Assembly (NCBI RefSeq): GCF_019511605.1
Contig: NZ_JAEUAV010000016.1
Location: 90,306-154,305, forward strand
Source of the DNA: Paraburkholderia phenoliruptrix
GTDB taxonomy: Bacteria > Pseudomonadota > Gammaproteobacteria > Burkholderiales > Burkholderiaceae
Direction of reading: 5' to 3'
Length of the DNA: 64,000 nt
A program made the position numbers and the translations under genes. Shown one piece after another: positions 25,976-34,819 of the stretch; position 1 is the first letter of the stretch, and each line of letters opens with the position of its first letter. The notes below the pieces were generated by a model. It had not been told where the DNA came from. It did no database searches and saw nothing but the letters and a program-made list of their open reading frames with translations.

Positions 25976-27831
25976 GCATTGACGCTGCCGCGCACGTCGA
26001 ATTCGACTTTCCAGCGCTCGTCCGTGCCGCGGGGCACGGCTTCGAGTTCGAGCGTGCCCGCTTCGGTCACGCGCGCGTGCAGCTTCACGGGGACGACTTC
26101 GCCGGCCGTGCGGCCCGACGCAGGCAAGGTCGCCTGAATTTCTTCGAGCTCCTGAAGTTCGTCAGGACCCCAAAAGTCGAGCAGCGTGCCCACCTGATCC
26201 TGACGCCGCACCGACGAGCCGAAAAAGCGGAAGTGCACCGGCTCGCCGACCACCAGCCCGAACTCCTGCGCAGGCAGTTCGGCTTCGGTGCCTTCTTCCA
26301 TGCCGAACGGTGCGACGCACAGCGCCTGAATGGGCGGCTCCATGCCGGGCACGGCCGGCATCGCCGATTCGATCGCGATGTAGTAGGCCCGCGCGGTGCC
26401 GCCGCGAATGCGCACGCCCTGGCCGCGCCGCACGTAGCCGTAATAGGCCGCGCCGCGCGCGACGGCCAGGTCGAGATCGGCGCCTTCGAGCAGACGCGCC
26501 GGCGCCGCGCCTTCCGCAGCAAGCCAGCCGTTGAGCGTGCCCATGATGCGCTCGACGAGCAGCGCCGACTTGAATACGCCGCCGTTGAACAGCACGGCCG
26601 TGGGATGCAGGAAGCTCGCCTCGTGCGCCGACGCCTCGGCTGCGACCGGACGCAGTCCTTCGAGGTCGGCGAGCGCGCCTACCTGCTTGCCGAGAAACGC
26701 CGCAAGATGCCGCGTGATGCCCGCGTCCTGCGCATACGGCAAGCCGAGTTGCGTGAGGCCGGCGCGCGTGCGGCTCACCGGACGCGCGGCGCTTTCCACC
26801 TGCGGGAAAAAGCCCTCGAGAATCGTCTGCGTCAATTCGGCGCGCGTGAGTTCGGTGCGGATCGAGCCGCCGATCAGCTTCGAGCCGCGGCTCGGCACGA
26901 CGAGCGGCACCGTGTCGGTAGCCGGGTCGCTCAGCAGCGTTTCTTTCGCCGAGCGGCAAGCATAGGTGAGCGCGCGCAACTGCCACGCGTCGGCCTGGGT
27001 GCCTTGCGCGGCCAGCTTGCGCGCGACCACGTGCGCAAGCGCGAGGTCCATGTTGTCGCCGCCGAGCAGAATATGTTCGCCGACCGCCACCCGATGCAGT
27101 TCGAGATTGCCCTCGCGCTCCACTACCGCGATCAGCGAGAGGTCGGTCGTGCCGCCGCCCACGTCCACCACGAGGATGATGTCGCCGACCTTCACCTGCT
27201 TGCGCCATTGACCGCCGCTTTTCTGGACCCAGCTATAGAGCGCGGCTTGCGGTTCTTCGAGCAGCGTCATGCGGCCGTAGCCGGCGGCCTCGGCGGCTTC
27301 GGCAGTCAACTCGCGCGCGGCCGGGTCGAACGACGCGGGAATCGTCACCGTAACGTCCTGGTCGCGAAACGGCGCATCCGGATGCGCGTGGTCCCACGCC
27401 TCGCGCAGGTGCGTGAGATAACGCACGGAGCTTTCGAGCGGCGAGACGCGCGCGACTTCAGGCGGCGCATCGTTCGGCAGAATCGCCGCGCGCCGGTCGA
27501 CGCCTGGATGGCACAGCCAGCTCTTCGCGCTGGAAACGAGCCGGATCGGCGTCGCCGCGCCGCGGCTGCGGGCGAACTCGCCGACTGCGAAGTCGCGCTG
27601 GCCGGTCCACGGCAAATGCAGGTCGCCAGAGCTGAGTTCGTCCGGGTGCGGTAGATACAGGAACGAGGGCAGCAGATCGAGATCGGCGATCGCGCCGGGG
27701 CCGCTCAACTGCGCGATGGGCAGCACGGCGAGCGTGGTCTTTTCGCCTTCGCTTGCGGTGGTGTCGACATAGGACAGCGCACAGTGCGTCGTGCCCAGGT
27801 CGATGCCGATGGAATAACGCGCGCCGCTCAT
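25972..27831 (-). CDS. Hsp70-like protein
   Basis: A 619-residue Hsp70-family ATPase with IGIDLGTTHCALSY (phosphate 1), ILVVDVGGGTTDLSLI (phosphate 2) and VLFNGGVFKSALL (adenosine). The C-terminal part (about 490-619) is beta-rich, resembling a reduced substrate-binding domain (VEFDVRGSVNA at the end). Its ATG overlaps the stop of the DUF2760 gene by ATGA and its own stop overlaps the next start the same way, so the three proteins are probably made in fixed proportion. It is a paralogue of the 1006-residue neighbour. No DnaJ or GrpE is adjacent. Confidence 0.87.
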   Translation of the reverse strand: MSGARYSIGIDLGTTHCALSYVDTTASEGEKTTLAVLPIAQLSGPGAIADLDLLPSFLYLPHPDELSSGDLHLPWTGQRDFAVGEFARSRGAATPIRLVSSAKSWLCHPGVDRRAAILPNDAPPEVARVSPLESSVRYLTHLREAWDHAHPDAPFRDQDVTVTIPASFDPAARELTAEAAEAAGYGRMTLLEEPQAALYSWVQKSGGQWRKQVKVGDIILVVDVGGGTTDLSLIAVVEREGNLELHRVAVGEHILLGGDNMDLALAHVVARKLAAQGTQADAWQLRALTYACRSAKETLLSDPATDTVPLVVPSRGSKLIGGSIRTELTRAELTQTILEGFFPQVESAARPVSRTRAGLTQLGLPYAQDAGITRHLAAFLGKQVGALADLEGLRPVAAEASAHEASFLHPTAVLFNGGVFKSALLVERIMGTLNGWLAAEGAAPARLLEGADLDLAVARGAAYYGYVRRGQGVRIRGGTARAYYIAIESAMPAVPGMEPPIQALCVAPFGMEEGTEAELPAQEFGLVVGEPVHFRFFGSSVRRQDQVGTLLDFWGPDELQELEEIQATLPASGRTAGEVVPVKLHARVTEAGTLELEAVPRGTDERWKVEFDVRGSVNA

Positions 27832-28415
27832 AGCTCCACCTCGGCCGGCGCAATCACCTTCGCGTTGTGGGTTTCGGCGAGCCTCGGCAGCCGCACTTCG
27901 TCGACACGCCAGCCGCGGTGGCTGATGTTGCCGACAAACGGCGCCTTGCCGACGACGTTGCCCGTCAGGCGGATCGCGCTCGCGTCGAAGCCTTCCTGCA
28001 GCGTTACGCGGCTGCCTTCGGCTTCGTCGCGCACCGGACGGATCGTGAAGTGCTCGCGCAGCGTCGCGCGGCAGCCTTCGTGCACGAGGCGCGCGGCCGC
28101 GCCGATGTCGGCGTCGCTGAAATGCCTGATGTCTTCCTCGACGAAGTCGATGAAGCGTGCGTCGCGTTGCAACAGACCCAGCAGTTGTAATGCGGCGTCC
28201 GGGCTCGCTTCTTTGAGTGCCGGCGCGGGTGCGGCCGTCGGGGCGGGAGCGGGGGCCGGCGAGGGCGCCGGTGCTTGCGTTGCGGTCGGGGCAGGCGCGC
28301 TGCCGTCGCGCACACGCAGTACCGCGGCGGCAAAGTCGCCGTCGCCGAGAATGCGGAAAAATGCGCCGACAGCCAGCGAGATTCTGCCGAGGAAGGATGG
28401 GTTCGAATCGTTCAT
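27828..28415 (-). CDS. DUF2760 protein
   Basis: A 195-residue protein, first gene of the Hsp70-pair operon. An N-terminal helix (FLGRISLAVGAFFRIL) is followed by a Pro/Ala-rich linker (about 40-68) and a folded domain (72-195) with LLGLLQRDARFIDFVEEDI, RLVHEGCRATLREHF and ISHRGWRVDEVRLPRL. This matches the DUF2760 family as I know it, which travels with two Hsp70-like genes. ATG 28415 with AGGAG five bases upstream is preferred over the TTG codon one step earlier. It may be a cofactor or client adaptor of the two ATPases. Confidence 0.85.
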   Translation of the reverse strand: MNDSNPSFLGRISLAVGAFFRILGDGDFAAAVLRVRDGSAPAPTATQAPAPSPAPAPAPTAAPAPALKEASPDAALQLLGLLQRDARFIDFVEEDIRHFSDADIGAAARLVHEGCRATLREHFTIRPVRDEAEGSRVTLQEGFDASAIRLTGNVVGKAPFVGNISHRGWRVDEVRLPRLAETHNAKVIAPAEVEL

Positions 28416-28884
28416 CAATGCTCCTGAAATGCTCTGTTAGAGGACGAGCTGTCCTGTGTCCGGGAGCGCGCGCGAGGTCGACGGTCACGGCGCCTGCGCG
28501 TCGCAATACAGCAATATGCACGAGGCCGGAACCCGTGCCGCCGTCAGCGACGGTTCAGTGCGCCGCCACGAGCGGCGCGGTGCGCGCGCAAACCCGTATT
28601 TTGCCTTGTGACGCGCCCGCTGAGGGCAAACCCGCACATTCTCGGGCGCGAACGCAGGGAGATTGGCCGCAGGCAAGGGCTTGCCGGACGCCGCTGCGTG
28701 TTTTGTGAAGTTTGCATCGAGATTTCACATCGCCAACACACGCCCCAAGCCGTCAATGCGCCCGCAACGCGCGAAATGTGAGGATTTACCCGTAGATGAT
28801 GTGATAATCCTATCAAACCGGAGTAGCATACGACTCACTTGTTCGCCGGCCGTTGTCGTGCCATGTGCTCATTCCGGACGTCTC
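28416..28884. other. divergent region between DUF2760 operon and deoC
   Basis: Both promoters must lie here. AGGATT (28781-28786) and AATCCT (28806-28811) form an inverted repeat 19 bp apart in an AT-richer patch that also has GATAAT (28803), a possible -10 for deoC. The remainder is GC-rich without a supportable gene. Confidence 0.45.
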
Positions 28885-29892
28885 ATGCCTGATTCTTTTC
28901 CGTCGTCATCGGTCGTCGCGCTGCGCGGCGGGCCGCTCGTTCATCCGGTGCGCAACCCCGGCATGCCGTTCGACGCCGCGTGGCTCGACGGCTTGCGCGT
29001 CAATCAGTCGGCTGTCGAGCGGCGCTCCGCCACGCTGACCACGCGCCGCACCGTCAAGAAAGACGCGCAGGCCGCGTGGCTGCTGAAAGCCGTCACCTGC
29101 ATCGATCTCACCACGCTGAGCGGCGACGATACCGAGGGCCGCGTGCGGCGTCTGTGCGCCAAGGCGCGCCAGCCGGTGCGTGCGGACCTTCTGGACGCGC
29201 TCGGCATGGGTGCAGAGCGCATTGCCACGGGCGCGGTGTGTGTGTACCACCGCTTCGTCGCCGCCGCCGTGGATGCGCTCGACGGCAGCGGCATACCCGT
29301 GGCGGCAGTGTCCACGGGTTTTCCGGCCGGCCTGATTCCGCATCCGCTCAAGCTCAAGGAAATCGAGGCCTCAGTCGCGGACGGCGCGGCCGAAATCGAC
29401 ATCGTCGTCACGCGCGAACATGTGCTGACCGGCAACTGGCGGGCGCTCTACGACGAAGTGCGCGAGTTCCGCGCGGCCTGCGGGCCCGCTCATCTGAAGG
29501 CGATTCTCGCGACCGGCGATATCCGCACGCTGTCGAACGTGGCGCGCGCGTCGATGGTCTGCATGATGGCCGGCGCCGACTTCATCAAGACGTCGACGGG
29601 CAAGGAGGGGGTGAACGCAACGCTCGACGTTTCGCTCGTGATGGTCCGCATGATCCGCGAATATCACGAGCGCACCGGCATCGCGATCGGTTTCAAGCCC
29701 GCGGGCGGCGTGTCGAGCGCCAAGTCGGTGCTCGCGTATCAGATCCTGATGAAGGAAGAGCTAGGCCGCGCGTGGCTCGAACCGGCGCTTCTGCGCATTG
29801 GCGCATCGAGCCTGCTCGCCGATATCGAGCGGCAACTCGAACACCACGTGAGCGGCCGTTATTCCGCTTTCAACCGTCACCCCGTAGCCTGA
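28885..29892 (+). CDS. deoC: deoxyribose-phosphate aldolase
   Basis: A 335-residue class I aldolase cleaving 2-deoxyribose 5-phosphate to acetaldehyde and glyceraldehyde 3-phosphate. Catalytic residues are recognisable: Asp172 in EIDIVV, Schiff-base Lys235 in DFIKTSTGKEG, and Lys271 in GFKPAGG. About 75 residues longer at the N terminus than the 259-residue E. coli enzyme. First gene of a plus-strand operon with an aldehyde dehydrogenase (14 bp downstream), a sugar kinase and a CUT2-type ABC transporter. The frame extends to 28663, but ATG 28885 is the last start before conserved sequence. A DeoR repressor lies at the far end of the operon. Confidence 0.93.
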   Translation: MPDSFPSSSVVALRGGPLVHPVRNPGMPFDAAWLDGLRVNQSAVERRSATLTTRRTVKKDAQAAWLLKAVTCIDLTTLSGDDTEGRVRRLCAKARQPVRADLLDALGMGAERIATGAVCVYHRFVAAAVDALDGSGIPVAAVSTGFPAGLIPHPLKLKEIEASVADGAAEIDIVVTREHVLTGNWRALYDEVREFRAACGPAHLKAILATGDIRTLSNVARASMVCMMAGADFIKTSTGKEGVNATLDVSLVMVRMIREYHERTGIAIGFKPAGGVSSAKSVLAYQILMKEELGRAWLEPALLRIGASSLLADIERQLEHHVSGRYSAFNRHPVA

Positions 29893-29906
29893 AAACAGAC
29901 CAACCC

Positions 29907-32306
29907 ATGAGCGTAGCGGAGTATTTTTCTTCGATGGAGTACGGCCCCGCGTCGGAAGACGACCAGCCCGCGCGCGCATGGCTCGCGCAGCATGACGCGC
30001 GCTTTGGGCATTTCATCGGCGGTGCGTGGCATGCGCCGGCCAGCGGCGCGCGGTTCGTGTCCCACGCGCCGGCAAGCGGCGAGCGGCTCGCCGAGATCGC
30101 GCAGGGCGACGCTGCCGACATCGACGCCGCTGTCGCCGCCGCGCGCGCCGCGCAGCCGGGCTGGGCCGCGCTTGGCGGCGCGGCACGCGCGCGGCACCTG
30201 TATGCGCTTGCGCGCATGGTGCAGCGGCACAGCCGGCTCTTCGCGGTGCTCGAAGCGCTGGACAACGGCAAGCCGATTCGCGAGACGCGCGACATCGACG
30301 TGCCGCTCGTCGCGCGGCACCTGCTGCATCACGCGGGCTGGGCGCAATTGCAGGACAGCGAGTTCGCGGACTACGCCCCGCTTGGGGTAATCGGCCAGAT
30401 CGTGCCGTGGAATTTTCCGCTGCTGATGCTCGCGTGGAAGATCGCGCCCGCTATCGCAACCGGCAATTGCGTGGTGCTGAAGCCGGCCGAATACACGCCG
30501 CTCACCGCCTTGTTGTTCGCGGAGCTCGCGCATCGCGCCGGGCTGCCCGCGGGCGTGCTCAATGTGGTGACCGGCGACGGCACGACGGGCGCAGCGCTCG
30601 TCGAACATCCGCAGGTCGACAAGATTGCGTTCACCGGCTCGACCGAAGTCGGCAAGCAAATCCGCTCGGTCACGGCGGGCTCCGGCAAGTCGCTGACGCT
30701 CGAGCTGGGAGGCAAGTCGCCCTTCATCGTATTCGACGACGCCGATCTGGACGCCGCCGTCGAAGGCGTGGTCGACGCGATCTGGTTCAACCAGGGGCAG
30801 GTTTGCTGCGCCGGGTCGCGCCTTCTCGTGCAGGAAGGCGTCGAAGCGCGCTTCATCGCGAAGCTCAAGCGCCGCATGGCGAGCCTGCGCGTGGGAGCGT
30901 CGCTCGACAAGAACATCGACATGGGCGCGGTCGTCGACGCAGTGCAACTGGAGCGGATCCGCTCGCTTGTCGAAAGCGGACGGCGTGAAGGCTGCACCAT
31001 CTGGCAGGCCAAAGAATGCGCGTTGCCGGCAGATGGCTGCTTCTATCCGCCCACACTCGTGACGAACGTTGCGCCCGCATCCATTCTTGCGCAGCAGGAA
31101 ATCTTCGGACCGGTGCTTGTGACAATGAGCTTTCGCACACCCGACGAGGCCATCGCGCTCGCCAACAATTCGCGCTACGGGCTCGCCGCCAGCGTGTGGA
31201 GCGAGACCATCGGCCGGGCGCTCGACGTTGCGCCGCGGCTCGCGTCGGGCGTTGTGTGGATCAATGCGACGAACCTGTTCGACGCGGCGGTCGGCTTCGG
31301 CGGCTACCGCGAGTCGGGCTACGGACGCGAGGGCGGACGTGAGGGCATTTACGAATATCTGAAACCGCGCGCGTGGCTCAATCTTCCGAAGCGCCGGACG
31401 GTGGACGCCACGCAGCAGACGAGCCAGCGCACGCAGTTCGAGCATGACGCGCCGAACATCGTGTCGATCGACCGCACGGCCAAGCTGTTCATAGGCGGCA
31501 AGCAGGTGCGGCCCGACAGCGGCTATTCGCTGACGGTGCATGCACCGGACGGCACGCCGGTCGGCGAAGTGGGCGCGGGCAATCGCAAGGACATTCGCAA
31601 CGCGGTGGAAGCGGCGCGCGCGGCGCACAAGTGGTCGCAGGCGAGCACGCATAACCGGGCGCAGGTGCTGTTCTATCTCGCGGAAAACCTCGCAGTGCGC
31701 GCGGACGAATTCGCGCAGCGGCTGTGCGTGCGCAATGGCCTGGCGCCCGAAGCGGCGCGTGCCGAAGTGGAAGCGTCGGTCACACGGCTTTTCGCCTATG
31801 CGGCGTGGGCCGACAAGTTCGACGGCGCGGTGCATACGCCGCCGCTGCGCGGTGTGGCGCTTGCGATGCACGAGCCGCTTGGCGTGATCGGCATTGCGTG
31901 TCCGGACGAAGCGCCGTTGCTGGCTTTCGTTTCGCTCGCGGCGCCCGCGCTTGCGATGGGTAATCGCGTGGTGGTGCTGCCGGGCGAGGCGGGGTCGCTC
32001 ACGGCGACCGACTTCTATCAGGTCGTCGAGACGTCCGACGTACCCGGCGGCGTGCTCAACATCGTCACGGGCGCGCGCGCCGGGTTGCTGCCCGCGCTGG
32101 CGAGCCACGACGACGTGGATGCGCTCTGGTGTTTCGGCAATGCCGCGGACTCGGCGCTTGTCGAGCGTCTGTCGGTCGGCAACCTGAAGCGCACCTTTAC
32201 CGACTACGGAAAGCAGTTCGACTGGTTCGGCCGTGCAAGCGAAGGCAGGCCGTTCCTGCGTGAGGCGGTGCAGGTAAAGAACATCTGGATACCGTACGGA
32301 GATTGA
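29907..32306 (+). CDS. two-domain aldehyde dehydrogenase, second domain lacking the active site
   Basis: A 799-residue protein. Residues 1-505 are a complete aldehyde dehydrogenase: WNFPLLM, FTGSTEVGKQ, general base Glu266 in LELGGK, and Cys300 in GQVCCAGS aligned with the catalytic Cys. Residues about 520-799 are a second, partial aldehyde-dehydrogenase-like domain (FIGGKQVRPDSGYSLTVHAPDGTP, GVIGIACP, PGGVLNIVTG) that stops without the Glu and Cys motifs. The gene follows deoC by 14 bp, so the likely substrate is acetaldehyde from deoxyribose phosphate cleavage, giving acetate, or a related short aldehyde. ATG 29907 is the first in-frame start after the deoC stop. The extra domain may serve assembly. 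Confidence 0.88.
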   Translation: MSVAEYFSSMEYGPASEDDQPARAWLAQHDARFGHFIGGAWHAPASGARFVSHAPASGERLAEIAQGDAADIDAAVAAARAAQPGWAALGGAARARHLYALARMVQRHSRLFAVLEALDNGKPIRETRDIDVPLVARHLLHHAGWAQLQDSEFADYAPLGVIGQIVPWNFPLLMLAWKIAPAIATGNCVVLKPAEYTPLTALLFAELAHRAGLPAGVLNVVTGDGTTGAALVEHPQVDKIAFTGSTEVGKQIRSVTAGSGKSLTLELGGKSPFIVFDDADLDAAVEGVVDAIWFNQGQVCCAGSRLLVQEGVEARFIAKLKRRMASLRVGASLDKNIDMGAVVDAVQLERIRSLVESGRREGCTIWQAKECALPADGCFYPPTLVTNVAPASILAQQEIFGPVLVTMSFRTPDEAIALANNSRYGLAASVWSETIGRALDVAPRLASGVVWINATNLFDAAVGFGGYRESGYGREGGREGIYEYLKPRAWLNLPKRRTVDATQQTSQRTQFEHDAPNIVSIDRTAKLFIGGKQVRPDSGYSLTVHAPDGTPVGEVGAGNRKDIRNAVEAARAAHKWSQASTHNRAQVLFYLAENLAVRADEFAQRLCVRNGLAPEAARAEVEASVTRLFAYAAWADKFDGAVHTPPLRGVALAMHEPLGVIGIACPDEAPLLAFVSLAAPALAMGNRVVVLPGEAGSLTATDFYQVVETSDVPGGVLNIVTGARAGLLPALASHDDVDALWCFGNAADSALVERLSVGNLKRTFTDYGKQFDWFGRASEGRPFLREAVQVKNIWIPYGD

Positions 32307-32352
32307 CCGCGCAGCAGCGAATGCACGTCAATCAAAACATGGAGGAGACAAC

Positions 32353-32466
32353 GTGCCGAACACTCTGGACTTCTTGCCGTTGACGTTGACGTTGACGAAC
32401 GCGACGCATCCGCGCGCGTCGTGCTGCAAGGCCATGCGCGCCGCGCGCGGAGGGCTCGGGTCATGA
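32353..32466 (+). CDS. 37-codon frame coupled to the sugar kinase
   Basis: GTG 32353 follows the best ribosome binding site in the area, GGAGGAGA, and opens a 37-residue frame whose TGA overlaps the ATG of the kinase (ATGA at 32463-32466). The peptide begins MPNTLDFLPLTLTLTN, encoded partly by three TTGACG repeats (32388-32407 region), and its latter half is Arg/Ala/Gly-rich. It could be a coupling leader that delivers ribosomes to the kinase start, a small protein in its own right, or the remains of an earlier kinase N terminus. Confidence 0.45.
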   Translation: MPNTLDFLPLTLTLTNATHPRASCCKAMRAARGGLGS

Positions 32467-33434
32467 GCGCACAGCAGCAGGCGGGCGGACGTGTCGTGAT
32501 TCTCGGCATCTACGTGACGGATCTGACCTTCCGCGCGGCGCGCATGCCGTTGATCGGCGAGACGATTGCGGGCTCGGCATTCGCAATGGGGCCTGGCGGC
32601 AAAGGCTCGAATCAGGCGGTGGCCGCCGCGCGTGCCGGTGCCGAGGTGGTGTTCTGCACGCGCATTGGCGACGACGCGTTCGGCTCCATCGCGCAGGCAA
32701 CGTGGGCGCGCGAAGGCATCACGGCACGCGCGTCGGTGTTGCGCGGCGTCGCGACGGGCGCAGCCCATATCTTCGTCGACGACACCACCGGCATGAACGC
32801 AATCATCGTCGCGGCGGGCGCCGCGGGCACGCTCGGCGCCGCCGACGTTGACGCGATAGAAGCCGACATAGCGAGCGCGCGCGTGTTCGTCACGCAACTG
32901 GAGCAGCCGCTCGCGGCTGCGCGGCGCGGCCTGGAAGTGGCGCGCAAGCATGGCGTCGTCACGGTGTTCAATCCCGCGCCCGCCATGCCGCTCGACGACG
33001 ACATGTTCCCGCTGTGCGACTACATCACGCCGAACGAAACTGAGGCGGCTGCGCTTACCGGTGTGCCCATCGCGAATGTCGACGATGCGCGCCGCGCAGC
33101 CGACGTGCTGCTCGCCAAAGGCGTCGGCGCGGTGATCGTCACGCTCGGCGAAGGCGGCGCACTGCTGCATGACGCAACCCGGTCGGTCTGGCTGCCCGCG
33201 TTCCGCTGCGGCGCCGTGGTGGAAACGGCGGGAGCGGGCGACGGCTTCACCGGCGGCTTTGCGGCCGCACTCGCACGCGGCGACGACCCGATCTCGGCAA
33301 TGCGCTTTGGCTGCGCGCTTGCGGGCATCTCGGTTACGCGCGCGGGCACGGCGCCTTCCATGCCGACGCTCGCCGAAATCAACCAGGTGTTGAGCGAGTT
33401 CAGCGAGTCGGCTCAGGCAGCGCACGTGTCGTAA
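32463..33434 (+). CDS. PfkB-family sugar kinase, probable deoxyribokinase/ribokinase
   Basis: A 323-residue ribokinase-family protein. The N-terminal substrate motif is GPGGKGSNQAVAAARAGA. The ATP/anion-hole motif near the C terminus reads ETAGAGDGFTGGFAAAL, keeping the catalytic Asp of GAGD but with Gly for the usual Thr or Ser. NPAPA and the TPNETEA motif are typical of ribokinases. Placed after deoC and an aldehyde dehydrogenase and before a CUT2 transporter, it most likely phosphorylates imported 2-deoxyribose at C5. It overlaps the 37-codon frame by four bases; GGAGGG also lies eight bases before ATG 32463. Confidence 0.88.
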   Translation: MSAQQQAGGRVVILGIYVTDLTFRAARMPLIGETIAGSAFAMGPGGKGSNQAVAAARAGAEVVFCTRIGDDAFGSIAQATWAREGITARASVLRGVATGAAHIFVDDTTGMNAIIVAAGAAGTLGAADVDAIEADIASARVFVTQLEQPLAAARRGLEVARKHGVVTVFNPAPAMPLDDDMFPLCDYITPNETEAAALTGVPIANVDDARRAADVLLAKGVGAVIVTLGEGGALLHDATRSVWLPAFRCGAVVETAGAGDGFTGGFAAALARGDDPISAMRFGCALAGISVTRAGTAPSMPTLAEINQVLSEFSESAQAAHVS

Positions 33435-33517
33435 GCCGCGCGGGCGTTCCGTGTTCGCGCAGTTCGGTGTCGTCGCGCGCTAACGTGCAGTACAGTGCAA
33501 TGCAGTGTCAGGAGATC

Positions 33518-34606
33518 ATGAGCGCCATGAAGTCTTCGTTTGCTGCGGGAAAACTTTTTGCCGACCGGCAACTGAATTTCCTTTTGATCGTCAACGTGCT
33601 CGTCGTGCTGGTTGCGACGTGGCTCTCGCGCGGCCAGTTCGTGGACATCGACAATCTTCAGTCGATGGGCGGCCAGCTTCCCGAACTCGGTCTGCTCGCG
33701 CTCGGCATCATGCTTTCGATGGTGTCGGGAAACGGCGGCATCGACCTTTCCGGTGTCGGGCTCGCGAATCTTTCGGGCATGGTCGCGGCCATCCTGGTGC
33801 CGCGCTTTGTCAACGGTGACGAAGCGCCGCTGCTCTATACGTCGCTCTTTTGCGCGATTGTGCTTGCCATGGGATTGCTGGGCGGCCTGCTCAACGGCGT
33901 CGTGATCGCGCGCCTGAGGCTCACGCCGATTCTTTGCACGCTCGGCACGCAACTGCTCTTCACCGGCTTTGCGGTGGTCATCAGCAACGGCGCCTCGGTG
34001 CACGTCGACTATGTCGAGCCGTTGTCGGACATCGGCAACGGCACGGTGCTGCAGGTGCCGATTGCGTTCTGCATCTTCATTGCCGCGGTGCTTGTTCTCG
34101 GCTGGCTGTTAAGGCGCAGCCCCTTCGGCCTGCGTCTCTATCTGATGGGCACGAATCCGAAGGCTGCGTTCTATGCGGGCATTCCGCGCACACGCATGCT
34201 CATTACCACTTACGCGATTTGCGGCGTGCTCGCGTCGCTCGCCGGTCTGATCAGCGCGACGCATACGTCGAGCGCGAAGTGGGACTATGGCAACTCGTAT
34301 CTGCTGATTGCGATCCTCATCGCGGTGATGGGCGGCGTCAATCCCGCGGGCGGTTACGGGCGCATTATCTGCGTGTTTTTCGCGGCCACGGTGCTGCAGT
34401 TTCTGTCGAGCCTCTTCAATCTGCTCGGCGTCTCGCAGTTTTTCGGCGACTGCGCGTGGGGCTTTTTGCTGCTGCTGTCGCTGGCGTTTGCGGGCGGCGA
34501 ACGCGTGCGCGCGATCTTCGGCTTCCGCGGCGGTGGGGCAAGCCCGACGAGCGGACCCGCAGCGGGGAGCGCCGCTGGCGGTAACGGCGGCGCGCCCAAG
34601 CCATAG
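33518..34606 (+). CDS. CUT2-type ABC transporter permease
   Basis: A 362-residue inner-membrane permease of the RbsC/AraH type. Eight to ten hydrophobic helices are visible between residues 20 and 325. The family signature segment with GLLGGLLNGVVIARLRLTPILCTLGT lies in the middle, and MGTNPKAAFYAGIP in the later cytoplasmic loop. The C-terminal 25 residues are a Gly/Ser/Ala tail. ATG 33518 follows AGGAG by three bases; the frame from 33467 is unlikely. It is one of two permeases in this operon, as in other CUT2 systems with a permease heterodimer. Confidence 0.9.
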   Translation: MSAMKSSFAAGKLFADRQLNFLLIVNVLVVLVATWLSRGQFVDIDNLQSMGGQLPELGLLALGIMLSMVSGNGGIDLSGVGLANLSGMVAAILVPRFVNGDEAPLLYTSLFCAIVLAMGLLGGLLNGVVIARLRLTPILCTLGTQLLFTGFAVVISNGASVHVDYVEPLSDIGNGTVLQVPIAFCIFIAAVLVLGWLLRRSPFGLRLYLMGTNPKAAFYAGIPRTRMLITTYAICGVLASLAGLISATHTSSAKWDYGNSYLLIAILIAVMGGVNPAGGYGRIICVFFAATVLQFLSSLFNLLGVSQFFGDCAWGFLLLLSLAFAGGERVRAIFGFRGGGASPTSGPAAGSAAGGNGGAPKP

Positions 34607-34643
34607 CGACGGCGTTGGTTTGGGAGCGCGAGGTAACGACAGG

Positions 34644-34740
34644 CAACAACCACGCAACAACAGGCGACAACCACGCAACAACCACGCAACAACCACGCAA
34701 CAACCACGCAACAACCACGCAACAACCACGCAACAACCAG
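34644..34740 (+). repeat. 11-bp tandem repeat inside the transporter operon
   Basis: The unit CAACAACCACG occurs in five perfect consecutive copies (34676-34730), flanked by a further perfect copy at 34644 and degenerate ones at both ends. It lies in the 213-bp gap between the first permease and the binding-protein gene. The strand is poor in G and unlikely to fold, and has no reading frame of interest. Confidence 0.93.
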
Positions 34741-34819
34741 GGCGAGCAGGGTGCCCTCCCTGTTCGCGACGGCTGACACGGCCAGCACGGGCGACATCGA
34801 ACGATAAAGGAGACATTGC

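Noticed and set aside
28781..28811. DeoR operator upstream of deoC
   Set aside because: AGGATT and AATCCT do not match the TTCA/TGAA repeat near the deoR promoter, and I could not find a shared motif, so I list it only as an inverted repeat.
29877..32108. 743-codon minus-strand frame opposite the aldehyde dehydrogenase gene
   Set aside because: Composition dominated by Arg, His and Ala and no recognisable domain; the plus strand carries complete dehydrogenase motifs.
34644..34740. CRISPR-like array
   Set aside because: Units are 11 bp and contiguous with no spacers, and there are no cas genes.
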